A DNA stretch of 64,000 bases. Origin: Paralvinella palmiformis. Taxonomy: Eukaryota; Annelida; Polychaeta; Terebellida; Alvinellidae. The DNA lies in assembly GCA_025642065.1 (NCBI GenBank), contig JAODUP010000553.1:52501-116500 (forward strand), written 5' to 3'. Numbering within the stretch: position 1 is the first letter of the stretch; every line of letters starts with the position of its first letter. The notes beneath the pieces were generated by a model. That model did not search any database, had not been told where the DNA came from, and saw only the letters and a list, made by a program, of their open reading frames with translations. Of this stretch, positions 49,088 through 60,561 are shown piece by piece. A program made the position numbers and the translations under genes.

Positions 49088-50562
49088 AATACATAGAGGA
49101 AATAACGGACATGGCCGAGGCTGAACCAGTGGAGATGAGCGTGGCTGCACGTGATGCTAGTATCGTCAGCGCGGTGAGAATGATCAACGTTCTACCATCA
49201 GCCATGGGTGAAAAGACTGTTTATCTACCGAAAAATAAGGACAAGATTAGTCGGAAGATTCCAGCAAATTTTACCATCGCTATGGGAAATACGGTCCAGT
49301 CGCAACAAGCAGTCCGACCAGCATCTATGAAGTCCTCGAATCTGTTATCACTGATGGCATCAGTGGCCGCCCAATCTGCGATAGCTTCGGCTCGCCAGTC
49401 CTCATCCTCCAAGCCATCTGGAGGTCCTGAACCGACTGTGAATGAGGCATGGCACGAGCAACTCAAGGCCATTCCCTTCAGCAGTATCAAGGAAGAAGAC
49501 GTGATCACGTGGATCAATGTTGAGTCGATCCAGAAGCCCGAGGGCAGGACGCCGCAGTGGATGCTGAACCCCTGCCGAAAGATGTGCGTCTTCGTCAACT
49601 TCAGTACGAACAACAAAGGTCACAGAGTGCCACAGTATCTGTGCAACTTTTGCCGCCTGACCGAGACAACATACTCCGGGATCCTGCAGCATCTGAATCA
49701 TCATCTCTTCGTCTGTGGCATCTGTCCATTTTACTCAGCAACAAGATTTGATGTCGAGCTGCATCGCCAGCGGGTTGGTCACATGCAGCCTTTGTCAGAT
49801 GGCTACATCGTGCACAAACAGGGCACCTCCGTCACCACGCAGAAGCTAAGGAACAGCAAGGCTGCACTGAAACGCAGCGTCAACACGCTGCTTGAGTGGC
49901 TTCCAATTCAAGAGGAGACCGAGTCATTGATCATCATGGATGCGGATAAACCACCTGACTCAGCACACAAGGCATTCTTCCAGTGCAATCCACTGGCCAC
50001 GACGTCAGAGATTGAGGGCATGATCACGTCGACTAGCGTTGTCTGTGCACTACCATACTACAGGTATGTAGCGGGCAAAAGTAACAGGAAGCACGTCCTC
50101 GAGTTCCACTGCAACTTCTGTCAGAGTACACCGACCTTCACGCAGGAGCTCTACCGGCACATTGACTTCCATGCGCTCGACTGTCCCGAGGAGGGCTGTG
50201 AGTATCGCTGCTTCACGCGACTCGAACTGCACCTGCACCAGCGGCATGAGCATGGGGAGAAGGCGAAGAAGTTCCTCAACGATCTCGTCATTCTAGTGCC
50301 CCTGGTCACCATCTCCGAGGACAGTCTCGTTGAGAATGCCTCAATGTACCATGCCAAATGGAGCGTCGTGCTGGAGCTGCCGAACATCACCGAGGTGCCG
50401 GGCTCCGGAGACTACTGTCAGATGAGGAACATGACGCGAGAGAGCGAGTACCGATGTACGATTTGTAACTTGTTCATCATCAACAAAGGGGGCATGTCCA
50501 GCCACTTGAAGATGCATAATGTCAGCAGTAAGGATATGGAACGTTATATGGAACCCATTTAG
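49088..50562 (+). CDS. five-finger C2H2 zinc-finger protein, exon 3 (last)
   Basis: The acceptor is ttttactccattgcag. AA completes a Glu codon with the last base of exon 2, and the frame then runs to TAG at 50560-50562. With exons 1 and 2 the protein is 559 residues; the ATG at 49111 is Met77. Five C2H2 fingers lie at about 254-274 (CNFC...H...H), 278-300, 410-430, 434-457 (C-x4-C) and 525-545. Fingers 1+2 and 3+4 are pairs with only three residues between them, not the TGEKP linker of KRAB-type arrays. Each finger or pair is preceded by a 30-50 residue region ending in a shared (Q/F)(Y/H)xC pattern, which suggests a threefold repeated module. A Ser/Ala-rich linker (about 145-178) separates the acidic N-terminus. 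It is likely a nuclear nucleic-acid-binding protein, but I do not recognise the orthologue. Confidence 0.88.
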
Positions 50563-50656
50563 GAAGATCATCAAGGACTTTTTTTTCTCCTATTTTTAAC
50601 TGTATATAATATCGATCATATTTCTCCACTCTATGTTTTTATGGAAAAGAAGGTAC

Positions 50657-50696
<40 letters not shown>

Positions 50697-51365
50697 CATT
50701 TTTCATGGTGTTATTTCATTGATCAGGTAGACATGTCTTGATATCGGAATCAATTCATGATCAGTGTTGGTGTTGTTGATAATTAGTTGTGAAGCACTTG
50801 TAGGATTTAAATCAATCCAATTCAAACTGACTGTATGATCTGCTTTTCTGTTTGGAGCAAGATGATTACACCTGTATGTGGATACTTGTATTTGTATGTG
50901 TACACGTGCACACACACACATGCACGAACACAGAATAAATTCATGCTGTTTCTATGCTTCAGCATTAGTCCATATACTTTGCTATCGTATGTTGCACCAT
51001 GTTTTGTTATTTCACCTAGATTAATTAATTCCTGTATAACACTTACGGACACAGTATACAAATTGTTCAAAATCTGTTGGAATAATAAGATCTGTGAATT
51101 TTTAGGGATCCATATTTGTTTTTGTCTCCGACGTGGTTTCTTTGTCTGTAAGTTTGGCTACATTTATTAGCACGATTGGGCCTGCCAGTTCAGGTACAGC
51201 ACACCGAGTTTGGTCGTGTTTCATTCTCAGAATATCCACTGCTAAAACTCCTAGCGTTCTGTTGTCAAATGCGAATCCCAAAATAGAAACACAGCCACAA
51301 ATGAAGGTTTAGACTGGCCAATTACAGCCTGTGGTGTGCACATGATGAACAGTCGCGTTAAACGG
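50563..51365 (+). other. 3' flank of the zinc-finger gene
   Basis: Probable 3' UTR. A (TA)n(GA)n array lies at 50657-50696 and an AATAAA at 50934-50939 is a possible polyadenylation signal (another at 51865-51870). Confidence 0.4.
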
Positions 51366-51368
51366 TAG

Positions 51369-51458
51369 ACTGTGGCGAGCTAGACTGGCACGACAAGCCT
51401 TTCGATGGGGTTAGCTGAGCCTTCATCCTTGTTTAACCGGTGCCAATCCTGCCACAGT
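51369..51458. repeat. imperfect inverted repeat
   Basis: actgtggc..ctagactggcac at 51369-51391 pairs imperfectly with gtgccaatcctgccacagt at 51440-51458. Confidence 0.35.
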
Positions 51459-51699
51459 TTTAGCTGCTAAAAATTGTCAGAGCTTGAAGCAGTTTGCATT
51501 ATGGTGGTAATATTTTAGGGAATTTATCGATTCGGTAAGGTCAAGCACCGTCTGTAATATCAATGCGGCGAGGTTAGTCTACCTATTGGGTGTCATTCTT
51601 CGTTTTGTAAGATTCAGGATTCAGTTAGATTCATACCCACGTTAATCGGTTATTTCTCTAGCCAGTCGCTCCTTGGCCATGTGACCCAGATATGACCTG

Positions 51700-52760
51700 T
51701 ACAGAACCCATTTGTATACACGGATGTTCTAAAAGAACCAAAAGAAGTGTTTTTGCAGTTCTTTCATTAAAGTGGCCGTCGTCGGAAAGGGGAGAACGAT
51801 CAAAAGGTTCAATCCCTATCTTTTGTTTTTCTTGTGCAACGTCCTAGAATGGATTATTTAATTTAATAAAAGAAAGTTACATCTTGTACATATCGTCAAA
51901 TTATCGCATTTATTAGCGCATTGTCAGTTAGCAATTTGGTTTGTATCTGTCCCATTATGATGGCCGACGTCTGGATTATTAACAAGCCTCCGGATAGTTG
52001 GCATCGGGATGATCTGACCCCGTGTCAATCAGCTGTCACGGTGTTCGTTATGTGCCATGAAATGAAATTCAAATGATAGCATTAGTCAGACCCTCATTAG
52101 CAGGCCAACGCTAGTCGGATGAAGATGTTTTCCAGACATTTAACAGCTCCTGGGTGGTGGGGTGGGGCGGGGTGTCGTGATATCGGTCGAAGCATCAATG
52201 TTGGTCGGTGTCCTGAGTGAGGCGATTGATGTACGTTCATTCATCATTGAAATGTGGCTTTAATTAATTCACCTAATGATTGCTCGTCTCGTTGTCTTCT
52301 CTGTTTCATTGGTAATTCCATTTATTGTAGGTCTTTATTTTCCTCTCTAATTGAAAGTTATAAAATCTTGCGGAACGGAAGCAGTAATAAATTTGTTTCC
52401 GGTAAAAAATACTTGGCGGCAATTTTTTATCGATGTTTCATACTTCCAAAAAATAAACAGACATCGGCGACGCCGATTTTCAGACAGTTAGATCAAGTAA
52501 TTGGATCAAAATAAAATCGATGCGCTCAAATAGTATTTATATCAGCCAGTTTCCGTATTCTAGATCACATGAGCAATGTTTTGTTCGCTGATTTGCGGAC
52601 AGTCCACGGTAATCTTCTTGTTAGCGCTGGCGTATGCACCCATTGGGTTTTTGCCACTCGTCGTTATAGAGGAAATTGCGGCAAAAACAACCCCATCTCG
52701 TTAGAAGTACAGTTATTAACTTGGTAGAAAACGGTCGCGGTCTCAGTTGGCATACCTTTG
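51700..52760. promoter_or_regulatory. candidate cis-regulatory block (unproven)
   Basis: A repeat-poor, even-composition region with TAAT-, ATTGA- and TGTCA-like words and no persuasive open frame. Regulatory function is only suggested by appearance. Confidence 0.18.
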
Positions 52761-53163
52761 TAATCGTAATCAGTGGGAGATGAAATGTTGTATTTTTGAC
52801 AGGAAATTATTTCTAACTAACTGCCTGTTATTGTAGCGCGTATATGTGTTTAGATCTCTTCGTTGTCTGGTTATGTACCGTATTATTTACTACGAGTTGA
52901 TGTTGTTCGTGATAGAATTTGCTGATCAATTATGTCTGTCAGCGAGCAGTGATGGTGATGATGATAATAATAAGAGCAAGTATTATGTTCCACAGCATTG
53001 TTTTGTCACCACATATTAGCATCATATTTGATCGTTCATCGGGTCGAATACTGTCTTCTTCACAAGTGTGTGTGTGTGTATGTGTCTCTGTGTGGATACG
53101 AATCATTAAAATAACATGTGATTGATTCTACAGGGGAGGTAGTTTTCATGCCGAGACGCCAAT

Positions 53164-53200
53164 GTTCTTGTGTGTGTGTGTGTGCGCGCGCGCGCGCACC
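53164..53200. repeat. (TG)n(CG)n tract
   Basis: gtgtgtgtgtgt followed by gcgcgcgcgcgc, alternating purine-pyrimidine. A similar tract lies at 53587-53610. Confidence 0.85.
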
Positions 53201-53232
53201 AGTAGCTCTGTACACTTTGGCTGGTGAACATC

Positions 53233-53436
53233 ATGGCCAGAATTCTGGTAGTTTGTTTGTTTTTTTTAAAGTCAGCCCTTATTCATGCTGGTATTGACGA
53301 GAAGCCCGACAGAAGGCCATCTCAACACCTAAATTATATTTCTTCTCCTAAGACTCCCAATATTCAATATATTCACCTATGTACACCTATAGGTGACATA
53401 TATGTAGTCAGTCAGTTAAGTTATCTCTGTCGTTGA
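53233..53436 (+). CDS. possible small secreted peptide, unknown
   Basis: ATG at 53233 in the context aacatcATGG opens a 67-residue frame ending at TGA 53434-53436. The start MARILVVCLFFLKSALIHAG looks like a signal peptide with cleavage near Ala19-Gly20. The mature part (IDEKPDRRPSQHLNYIS..., two cysteines) matches no family I know. A second ATG lies three codons upstream. In repeat-rich DNA a frame this long arises by chance, so the call is weak. Confidence 0.2.
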   Translation: MARILVVCLFFLKSALIHAGIDEKPDRRPSQHLNYISSPKTPNIQYIHLCTPIGDIYVVSQLSYLCR

Positions 53437-54489
53437 TCTATCTCACTGTAGTGCTTGATGCGATCAATTACGGTATCTTTTCATTTAGAAGATAAAAAGG
53501 TTAATCAGAAATGCCATCTTTTATAATATAGTCTTCTATTTATAATGTATTTTGTGTCTGTAGGCATTGCTCTCATCATTTTTGATGTGTGTGTGTGCGC
53601 GCGCGCGCAGACATGTTAGACATTTTTTACACGTATGTTTACGCTGATTGAGGATGTTGGCGTTGTGAATTCTGAAGGACACTCCACTGTAGTCTTTCAG
53701 CCGTCAGTAAAAATATATTTTGGCCTGACCTATTCTGAACCTGTATAAAGAAAACGCTTACTGCTAGTGAGTTCCTTCATTAACTTACGGCAGTGGAAAT
53801 ATTTAGAAATATAAGAGAATTGCAGCTCGTATCCGGATTTGATAGGAGGCACACATTTCTTATGGATTGAAATTGAACCCCCCCCCCCTCCCCTTATCGT
53901 CGAATGTTGATGGACTGTGTGATTTGTGGTATATTTAAATGACTGTCCGTGTAGATTGGGGGGTTGGTTGTGCAGCGTAGCCACAGATGAAATAATTGGT
54001 GTGATAGTGTGGTTGTATAAAAATAGTAGATATGTTGTGTTAAGATTAAAGAAGATTGGTGTGTGTGTGTGTGTGTGTGTGTAAACATGCGCGAACAATG
54101 AATGATCTGACGGCTTGTGTAGATAAATCTGTCGCCCGTTTATGAACCGATGACATTTCTATACAGTGAGTTGGTTGTACGATATTGATACTGTATCATA
54201 TTGATAGGAGTCTTCTCTGTAAACTATATCAATTAAAGGTGTTAAATATTGGCAGATGAGTCGGATCAGATAGCAGACATTGTAATCTGTAAATAAAGAT
54301 TTGCCTGTAGCAGGTCTAGTAAGTATATATATATATATATATGGAGCCAGTGTTGCTCTCTGCTAAGAGGATTTATGTTACGTGATCGATGTTAAATAAA
54401 TGTTTCAAATTATTCCATATCAGCAGACCACCCAACGGTTGGCTTACGATATTGCTGCAGCGTAACTAGGTCGGGTAATAGCCGTTCGC
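53437..54489. other. intergenic region
   Basis: No gene is seen. A C-run lies at 53878-53889, (GT)n at 54057-54082 and (TA)n at 54325-54342. Confidence 0.5.
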
Positions 54490-54722
54490 CGATTGGTTTG
54501 TTCTGTGAGTTGGTGTGTGATTGGTTGGATTGCAGGATGGACATGCAGATTTTCGCCTGGTTGGTCCGATTGTTTAGGCGACTGATAATCCGATTGGGTG
54601 GATTAGTAGAGGTGGATGTGTGGCATCTAATCCAATCAGTGGATTTTTGATTGGATGGATTCGTTGGTAGGGCGGTTCGTGGAATGACTGGCCGAGCAGC
54701 CACCTGGCGGATTGGTTACATT
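54490..54722. promoter_or_regulatory. cluster of GATTGG (inverted CCAAT) motifs
   Basis: gattgg occurs at least five times and ccaatc at least once within about 230 bases, with repeated ggttgg and ggatt words. This could be an NF-Y type CCAAT cluster or a very worn tandem repeat. Confidence 0.3.
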
Positions 54723-54842
54723 TTAAAGCTGTTTCGGGTTGGTGCCATCTCGTGATTTTTATGTGTGTGTGTGTGCGCGCATACACATAGAGATGAACGT
54801 CTGTGACAGAAAATAGGTAGAACGAAAGTTTCCCATAATATT

Positions 54843-54843
54843 T

Positions 54844-54875
<32 letters not shown>

Positions 54876-54876
54876 G
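54843..54876. repeat. (CA)n(TA)n array
   Basis: acacacacacac followed by a TA tract. Confidence 0.85.
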
Positions 54877-54959
54877 TTTTTTGTTTCTTTATCTGCATGT
54901 ATATGTGTCGTGTACGCGCGCATGCTCACACACATACACACGTTATGTATTAAACCAAC

Positions 54960-55450
54960 CGTGCTGTCAATAAAAAGTTCTTGACGTCGTTGCCGAACAA
55001 TCAGCCCCCTTTCTCCCCCCCCCGACTTTTTAAATTAAACTTTCTAATAGTTCTATCTTTCTTCAAACCCCGTTGCGCCTCGGTCTCATTCGCATTAAGT
55101 ACCAGACGCCATCAGCCAGGTGAACAATGAACAGAGAGCGATGGCGAGCGCTTTTTTCTCTCGATCCGAGAAAAACCGAGCCCGCTTCTCAATAGAACGG
55201 GGCCGCAAATTGAATTAGTTCCCGCGAATACCCGACCCCAGTAACTCCCATCGAATTAGTCAAACTGTTAATAATACGCGTCGTTCGCCAGGAGGCGCTC
55301 ATTCGACCTCGGAACCAGACGGCTGCTGTTGCGCATCTGTCGCCGTTAAAGGGCGACGATTATTTGACCTGGTTTAATTAAACCGGTCAAATACGTCGTT
55401 GACGTTCGTCGCTAGTCGGCGCCTCGTAATCCGACCTTATTGGATTATAA
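54960..55450. promoter_or_regulatory. candidate cis-regulatory block (unproven)
   Basis: GC-richer, repeat-free, with homeodomain-like words (gttaataatacg, ggtttaattaaaccgg; the latter is a perfect palindrome ggtttaattaaacc at about 55371-55384). Open frames are short on both strands. Confidence 0.25.
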
Positions 55451-55639
55451 TTGAAGTCGGTAAGGTGTGGTATTTAGAATAGTCCGAATGAGAAACCACA
55501 GAAGACCAGAAATGAAAATATGTGCCATACCGGATATTTTGTATGAATATTTTATTGAATTAAAACACCATAAACCGCCCTCCCCTCTCTCTCTTTCACT
55601 AATTCCTACCGTTGAAATTTTTAAACGCATCGCGTAAAC

Positions 55640-55990
55640 AGCATACCTGGGAATATTATTTCAAACCTTGACATCACCGTTATGTCAACATATTCGGAAA
55701 CCGTATCGGATGCTGTTTTGTTTGAAATTCTCGCATCTCGGCACCCTCGCCGAGGGCCTCATTCCGTGGAAGAACGTCGCAACATCATTCGGTACATGTT
55801 TGTCCATAAAAACGACACTCGTTGATAATGGCCTGGGAGGCGTTTGCCATTGAGGATGTTAAAACGACAGGGGAGCACCCCGACGGGCCGTGAATTGTTA
55901 TGTCTTGTTTGTGTAATACTTTGTGAGCTTCGAGATTAATGTAGGCAGATATGCGACTTCCTTTTCGGCTGAACGTGTGCATCTCTTGCG
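55640..55990. promoter_or_regulatory. candidate cis-regulatory block (unproven)
   Basis: A unique block with ctcggcaccctcgccgaggg, a short hairpin (ctcggca/cgccgag), and no convincing frame. Confidence 0.18.
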
Positions 55991-56060
55991 TTAACTCTTA
56001 GAAGACAATAAAATCTCGAGCGCATCCTGTAAAGTTATTTATGAGCTATATTTGTCAATA

Positions 56061-56238
56061 TAGATGATGGTGATTGATGTTTTACGCCCACTTTTGGGCA
56101 CATAGTAGGCTAAATGGGCCGAACAACCTCCAAAGGAAATGAAGCGAAGTCAAGGATGAAACAACCTTCAGATATGCCCACGCCGGGATTCGAACACGAG
56201 TGATCTGTGGTCCAACACGCCACCACTAGACCACGGAT
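56061..56238 (-). mobile_element. SINE family A copy 16
   Basis: Full body on the minus strand, B box gattcgaacacg, head shortened near the 5' end. Weak flanking repeats (tcaatatagat / tcaatgtgaat). Confidence 0.88.
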
Positions 56239-56433
56239 CAATGTGAATAGCGTACTTTTCAAACATAAATCTTTGTTTATTTATTAGCGTCATTAAAACA
56301 TAATATTTATTACTAAATAAATACATGGTGGGATGCGTCCCAAATATTATTCCATCGTTGCTTCAGACTGTCGGCCATTCTGAAAGCGCGCACGCGCATG
56401 TTTAAGAAGGCCGTCTAATACAGAAATAACATT

Positions 56434-56640
56434 GGCGTTCTGATGGTGCAATGGTTAGAGTAGTGCGTTGCAAACCTCCAGGTTGTCCATCCGAATCCGT
56501 GTCTGGCATTTATTTCCTTGGAGAGTTCCCTCACGCGTGACCAAAGCCAAACGACTCGACTGAACTGGAATTTGGTCTTGAAGAAGTCGAGTCCCCCCAT
56601 TAAGGCAATATTCCAACTAGATTTAAGACTCGTCGTCTCC
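56434..56640 (+). mobile_element. tRNA-headed SINE, family D copy 3
   Basis: Head gatggtgcaatggttagagt, then gcgttgcaaacctccaggtt, a weak B box (ccgaatccgtg) and the downstream ttccttggagagttccctca. Confidence 0.5.
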
Positions 56641-56970
56641 GATCCAAATATTGACATTTTGGGGGGGGTCTTGTTATCAGTTTGATGTAACAGTTTTATA
56701 CATCTGTTACAATAATAATTAATGTTATGTTTGTGTTGGTAGTCTTACATCTGATCAGACAGTATAATGGTCCCACTTAACCACACTTACCTTATCACAC
56801 ATTATATTATGACCGGTAAAAAGGGGATAAAAATTGTACATTGTATATATCTGTTGATATATATATATATACATAGTAACTTAATATCGTAATTAATCTG
56901 TACATTAAGGCGTATAATTAATCTGTACATTAAGGCGTGAAATCTTGTGTACGTATATGGGGGTGATTTA

Positions 56971-56979
56971 TGTATGTAT

Positions 56980-57022
<43 letters not shown>
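56971..57022. repeat. (TA)n(GA)n compound array
   Basis: A TA tract followed by a GA tract. Confidence 0.93.
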
Positions 57023-57177
57023 CAAGCACTGTATCATGTATGTGTGCAAGGTTTTCTGTGTGTATATACGGCTATCCGTATAAACAGGGCAATCTTAACA
57101 CTATTGTAGAACTCCTTCCCCCCCTCCCCCGGGCAAAGCAGTGCACTACACAACCACTCAGCAAGTCACAACATACA

Positions 57178-57395
57178 TAGATTAGCATGGGGTCACTATG
57201 CTCGTGGGGCCTCTGGGTAACTGCCCAAGCTTGCCCATGCGTTAAGACGAATAAAACTGTTTAGTATTTACCATCCCACGGTGTAAGGTTACTTAAGTGT
57301 GCTTAACATACACAAATTAGCATTGGGCCCCTATGCTTGCTGGGCCCCCCGGGCAAGCGCCCATTGGGCACACTGGTTAAGACGGCCCTGCGTAT
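57178..57395. repeat. two copies of a GGGC-rich repeat
   Basis: About 57180-57250 and 57308-57390 share ttagcat(t)ggg...ctatgct, gggc(c)... gggcaa, gcgcccattgggc-like and ggttaagacg words. The two are diverged tandem copies of one unit. Confidence 0.5.
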
Positions 57396-57599
57396 AAGCA
57401 CAAAATGAGCTGTATAGATGGACCGACATGTTCAATTTGTTAAGGACACAATCAATTTATAAACATGTAATATAGCTAAAAGTTTTATTTCGCCAACTTA
57501 CTAGCACGATACAATACAATTGGATATTGACGAATTATCACTACCGAGTAATGTAAAAAAAAAATCAATTTTCATTTAGTAGCAAAACGTATCCGCAAA

Positions 57600-57860
57600 A
57601 ATCATCAACTGGTATACATATTACTGATTGGATACCCGATATCATCATCAACTAGTTAACAATATATCGATATTATCAATCCTGTACAAAATTATCAACC
57701 AATTGCAAATACGCACTAATCGTTATGAGCTACGCACAAAATATTGTTATCAACTACCGTACATTTACATAAATCGAGCACAGTGGCCTCATCAACCGGT
57801 CAACGGAAATCATCATCAATTTGTCGTCGAAAAATCCCGTCATCAACTTGTCATCGAGCT
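57600..57860. repeat. degenerate ATCAAC-word cluster
   Basis: catcaactggt, catcaactagt, tatcaaccaatt, tatcaactac, catcaaccggtc, catcatcaatttgt and catcaacttgtc recur at irregular spacing of about 20-40 bases. Confidence 0.4.
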
Positions 57861-57984
57861 TTCGTCATGACGCAGTGTGATAAATTGGTGATCAGGAGAT
57901 CGAGATAACGTCTAGCCTCTTCCCATTATTGTCTGTCTCCGAACACGTCGCCTGACTCACCGACCGAGTGAGTGTTTAAAAGGC

Positions 57985-58070
57985 AATTCTGTGCACCTGA
58001 TTCGAACCCACATCCTGAAGCGGTTTGCCGTGCAGTATTCTGCCGGCTGGACCATCGTAGAGCTCCAGTT
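57985..58070 (-). mobile_element. tRNA-like SINE head, family D copy 4
   Basis: The minus strand reads acgatggtccagccggcaga, then ggcaaaccgc and gtgggttcgaatc. It has the family D arrangement, but the body is not recognisable. Confidence 0.4.
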
Positions 58071-58438
58071 CTCTAAGGTTTATTGCCTATTTCTGTTGCT
58101 GTTCTAAACGCATACGGCGACATTTTGTATTGGTATCCGGGACAATTGTTTGTCCAGTAGTTATCCATCCGAATGATCCATGAATAGTTCGCCGTATTTA
58201 CATCTACGCTGATTCTTTCGTTAATTTCATGCCATCTCAACTAACGGAGGCGGATTGAGCGACCATCACATACGATTGTTTCGGCTGGTAGGGGGGGTTG
58301 ATGCCTGTCACAAGATTCCGGTTTCGAATCCCACTGCGTTGATAGCAACTTGCATCAACCGTCAGACATCTATCGGATTTAAAACAGCTTTCCTTACTTG
58401 CAGAAGTTCATCAACAGTTTTTGTTGTTGTGCGGCAGA

Positions 58439-58716
58439 TTTATTATAATAATGGCCGAAATAGCAGTTATTTTAAAGTGGCTTAGCTACCTCAAAAGAGG
58501 GAGACGCATATGGCTTGTAATTTACTGCTTTATCACGAGGACTAATTCTAAATCAATTTACAATTGATGGCATATTAGGCGGAGAAAACAGTTGCCTGAT
58601 TGGATGAAAAACTCCTCCTACTATAATGCCACGCCCGGGATTCGAACGTCCGACCTCCCGCATGACCACGAGGAAGAAAGTCCCAAATTCTTACCCACTA
58701 GACCATAGAGGCAGCC
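58439..58716 (-). mobile_element. SINE family E copy 2
   Basis: The minus-strand head is ggctgcctctatggtctagt, the B box is cgttcgaatcccgg, and body and tail match copy 1 at 47869 without the internal TA array. Confidence 0.87.
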
Positions 58717-60359
58717 ATAAATAAAGAAGAAAGACCAATCACTCCGAGCTGTTAATTTATGCACAGAATCAACCAATCATAGACTTTACAAACTACTGCT
58801 GGATTACTGTTCTCGTTTTGCGAAACTTCGACCTGAACTAAAGTCGAGCCCTACTGAGGTACCTTTCCAAATAGACCGGAACCGATAAGACCTTCCAGTA
58901 TAGAAATTCTCCTTCCCGGTTAATACAACGACATTTTGTATCTCCCATTCTGACGGTAAGTGCCATGTTAGTATTTGTTATGCCGTAGTGTGACGGTTGG
59001 AGTCGCCAGTGATTTTCACTTACACTATTATAATGGTGTACTTGAGGACTGTTATATTTGCAACATTATATCGTAGCTTATGGTAATCAATTCTATGCGT
59101 GTTGATATAGAGCTAGTTGTGTTAGAATACACAGTCTGAATCCACACAAACCCACCCGCGCGCACATTATATTTTACAACGTATAGTCATGTGGAGAGCA
59201 TTTGACAACTTCAATCAACTGTAAATTTACATCAGATTTAATACTTCGTTCCTTACCAGCAGAAGCTCTTATTATTATCATTATCTGAACTATCAACATC
59301 ATCGTCGCCAATAATAGATATTCAACACATATTTAGAATCGTTGGATATCGTTTACATGAATAAGTTTGCTTCGACGGGTGAGTTTTAAGAACGGGTTTA
59401 AAACATTTACAAAAGCTGACCCAATTCTAATCTCCGTCACGTGGCTCCACAAAGTGGCGTGCGGGGGGGGGGTCTTTAGCAAACATACAATCGTCACGTG
59501 GCTTACGTTAAGATTAAGTGTTACATTAGGAATTCGACGAAACCATCGTATTATAATCAGAAAATATCACAAACGATACGCGGCTAGATACGGTAGATTA
59601 TATGATGTTTAAATTGGGATGGACTGCTGTAAAAATTTATTATTTCGTATACAGTATAATCTTGAACAGCGGATGTTCTTAAGGTGATAGTGGGCAACTC
59701 AACATACGGAAGAGATGTTAGGATTCATTTTTAATATAAACCGATTTGTTTACTCGCTCGCTAGGTGGCATATTTTATGCGTTTGATATATGCGCTGAAG
59801 GCCAAATCAATCACAGCGGTCCTATGCTGATTCGTGTTCGGAGGCTAGAACTCGTTCGTAGTCAAATATCAAATACGACAACAATCCAGATCCTTTAACG
59901 TGTGATTCGTCGCCATGATCCAGAAATGCATACCGCGGTGTGCCCACGGGATGCACGAGATGTCAACGTCCTCCTAAATCCTAGATGGGAGCGTGCATAT
60001 TGTCAGTAACAAAGCACCAGTAATGAATGTTGTGAGACATTGAATAGAGAAGATAGGTTTATGAGGAAAATAATATGATCAACAGACAATGTCTGGATAT
60101 GATGAGCAAATATCATAATATAACAGAATGAGATGTCGAAATTATTTGTAAATAAAGGATTCTTACTACGAGATATGCTAGATCCACCATTAAATTGATA
60201 ACGTGCGGATATCGGTCAGCGAGATAAATCAATCGATATACCATTCATTGACGTCACAAGCGCATTGATTTACGGTCGAGTGATTTATTACTTAGATCGA
60301 TGAGAAACGATGAAGAAATCGATATAATCGGAGTCAGTTAGGCAATTGTACTAGATATT
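58717..60359. other. intergenic region
   Basis: No gene is seen. A G-run lies at 59463-59471. The remainder is unremarkable. Confidence 0.5.
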
Positions 60360-60372
60360 CTCAGAATTGCCC

Positions 60373-60561
60373 TGGGGCGCCTCCGTGGTCTAGCGGTAGC
60401 GTGTTTGACCATAAATCACTACCACCCGTGTTCGAATCTCGGCGTGGGCATATCTGAAGGTTGTTTCGTCTTTGACTTTGCCCCATTACCTTTGGAGGTA
60501 GCTCGGCCCATTTAGCCTACCATGTGCACAAAAATGGCCGTTGACATCAATCATCATCATC
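60373..60561 (+). mobile_element. SINE family A copy 17, full length
   Basis: Head ggcgcctccgtggtctagcg, B box gttcgaatctcgg, body, atcaatcatcatcatc tail. Target-site repeat ctcagaattgccc (60360-60372) and ctcacaattgccc (60562-60574). Confidence 0.95.

Noticed and set aside
49221..49616. 131-codon minus-strand frame
   Set aside because: Shadow of the zinc-finger exon.
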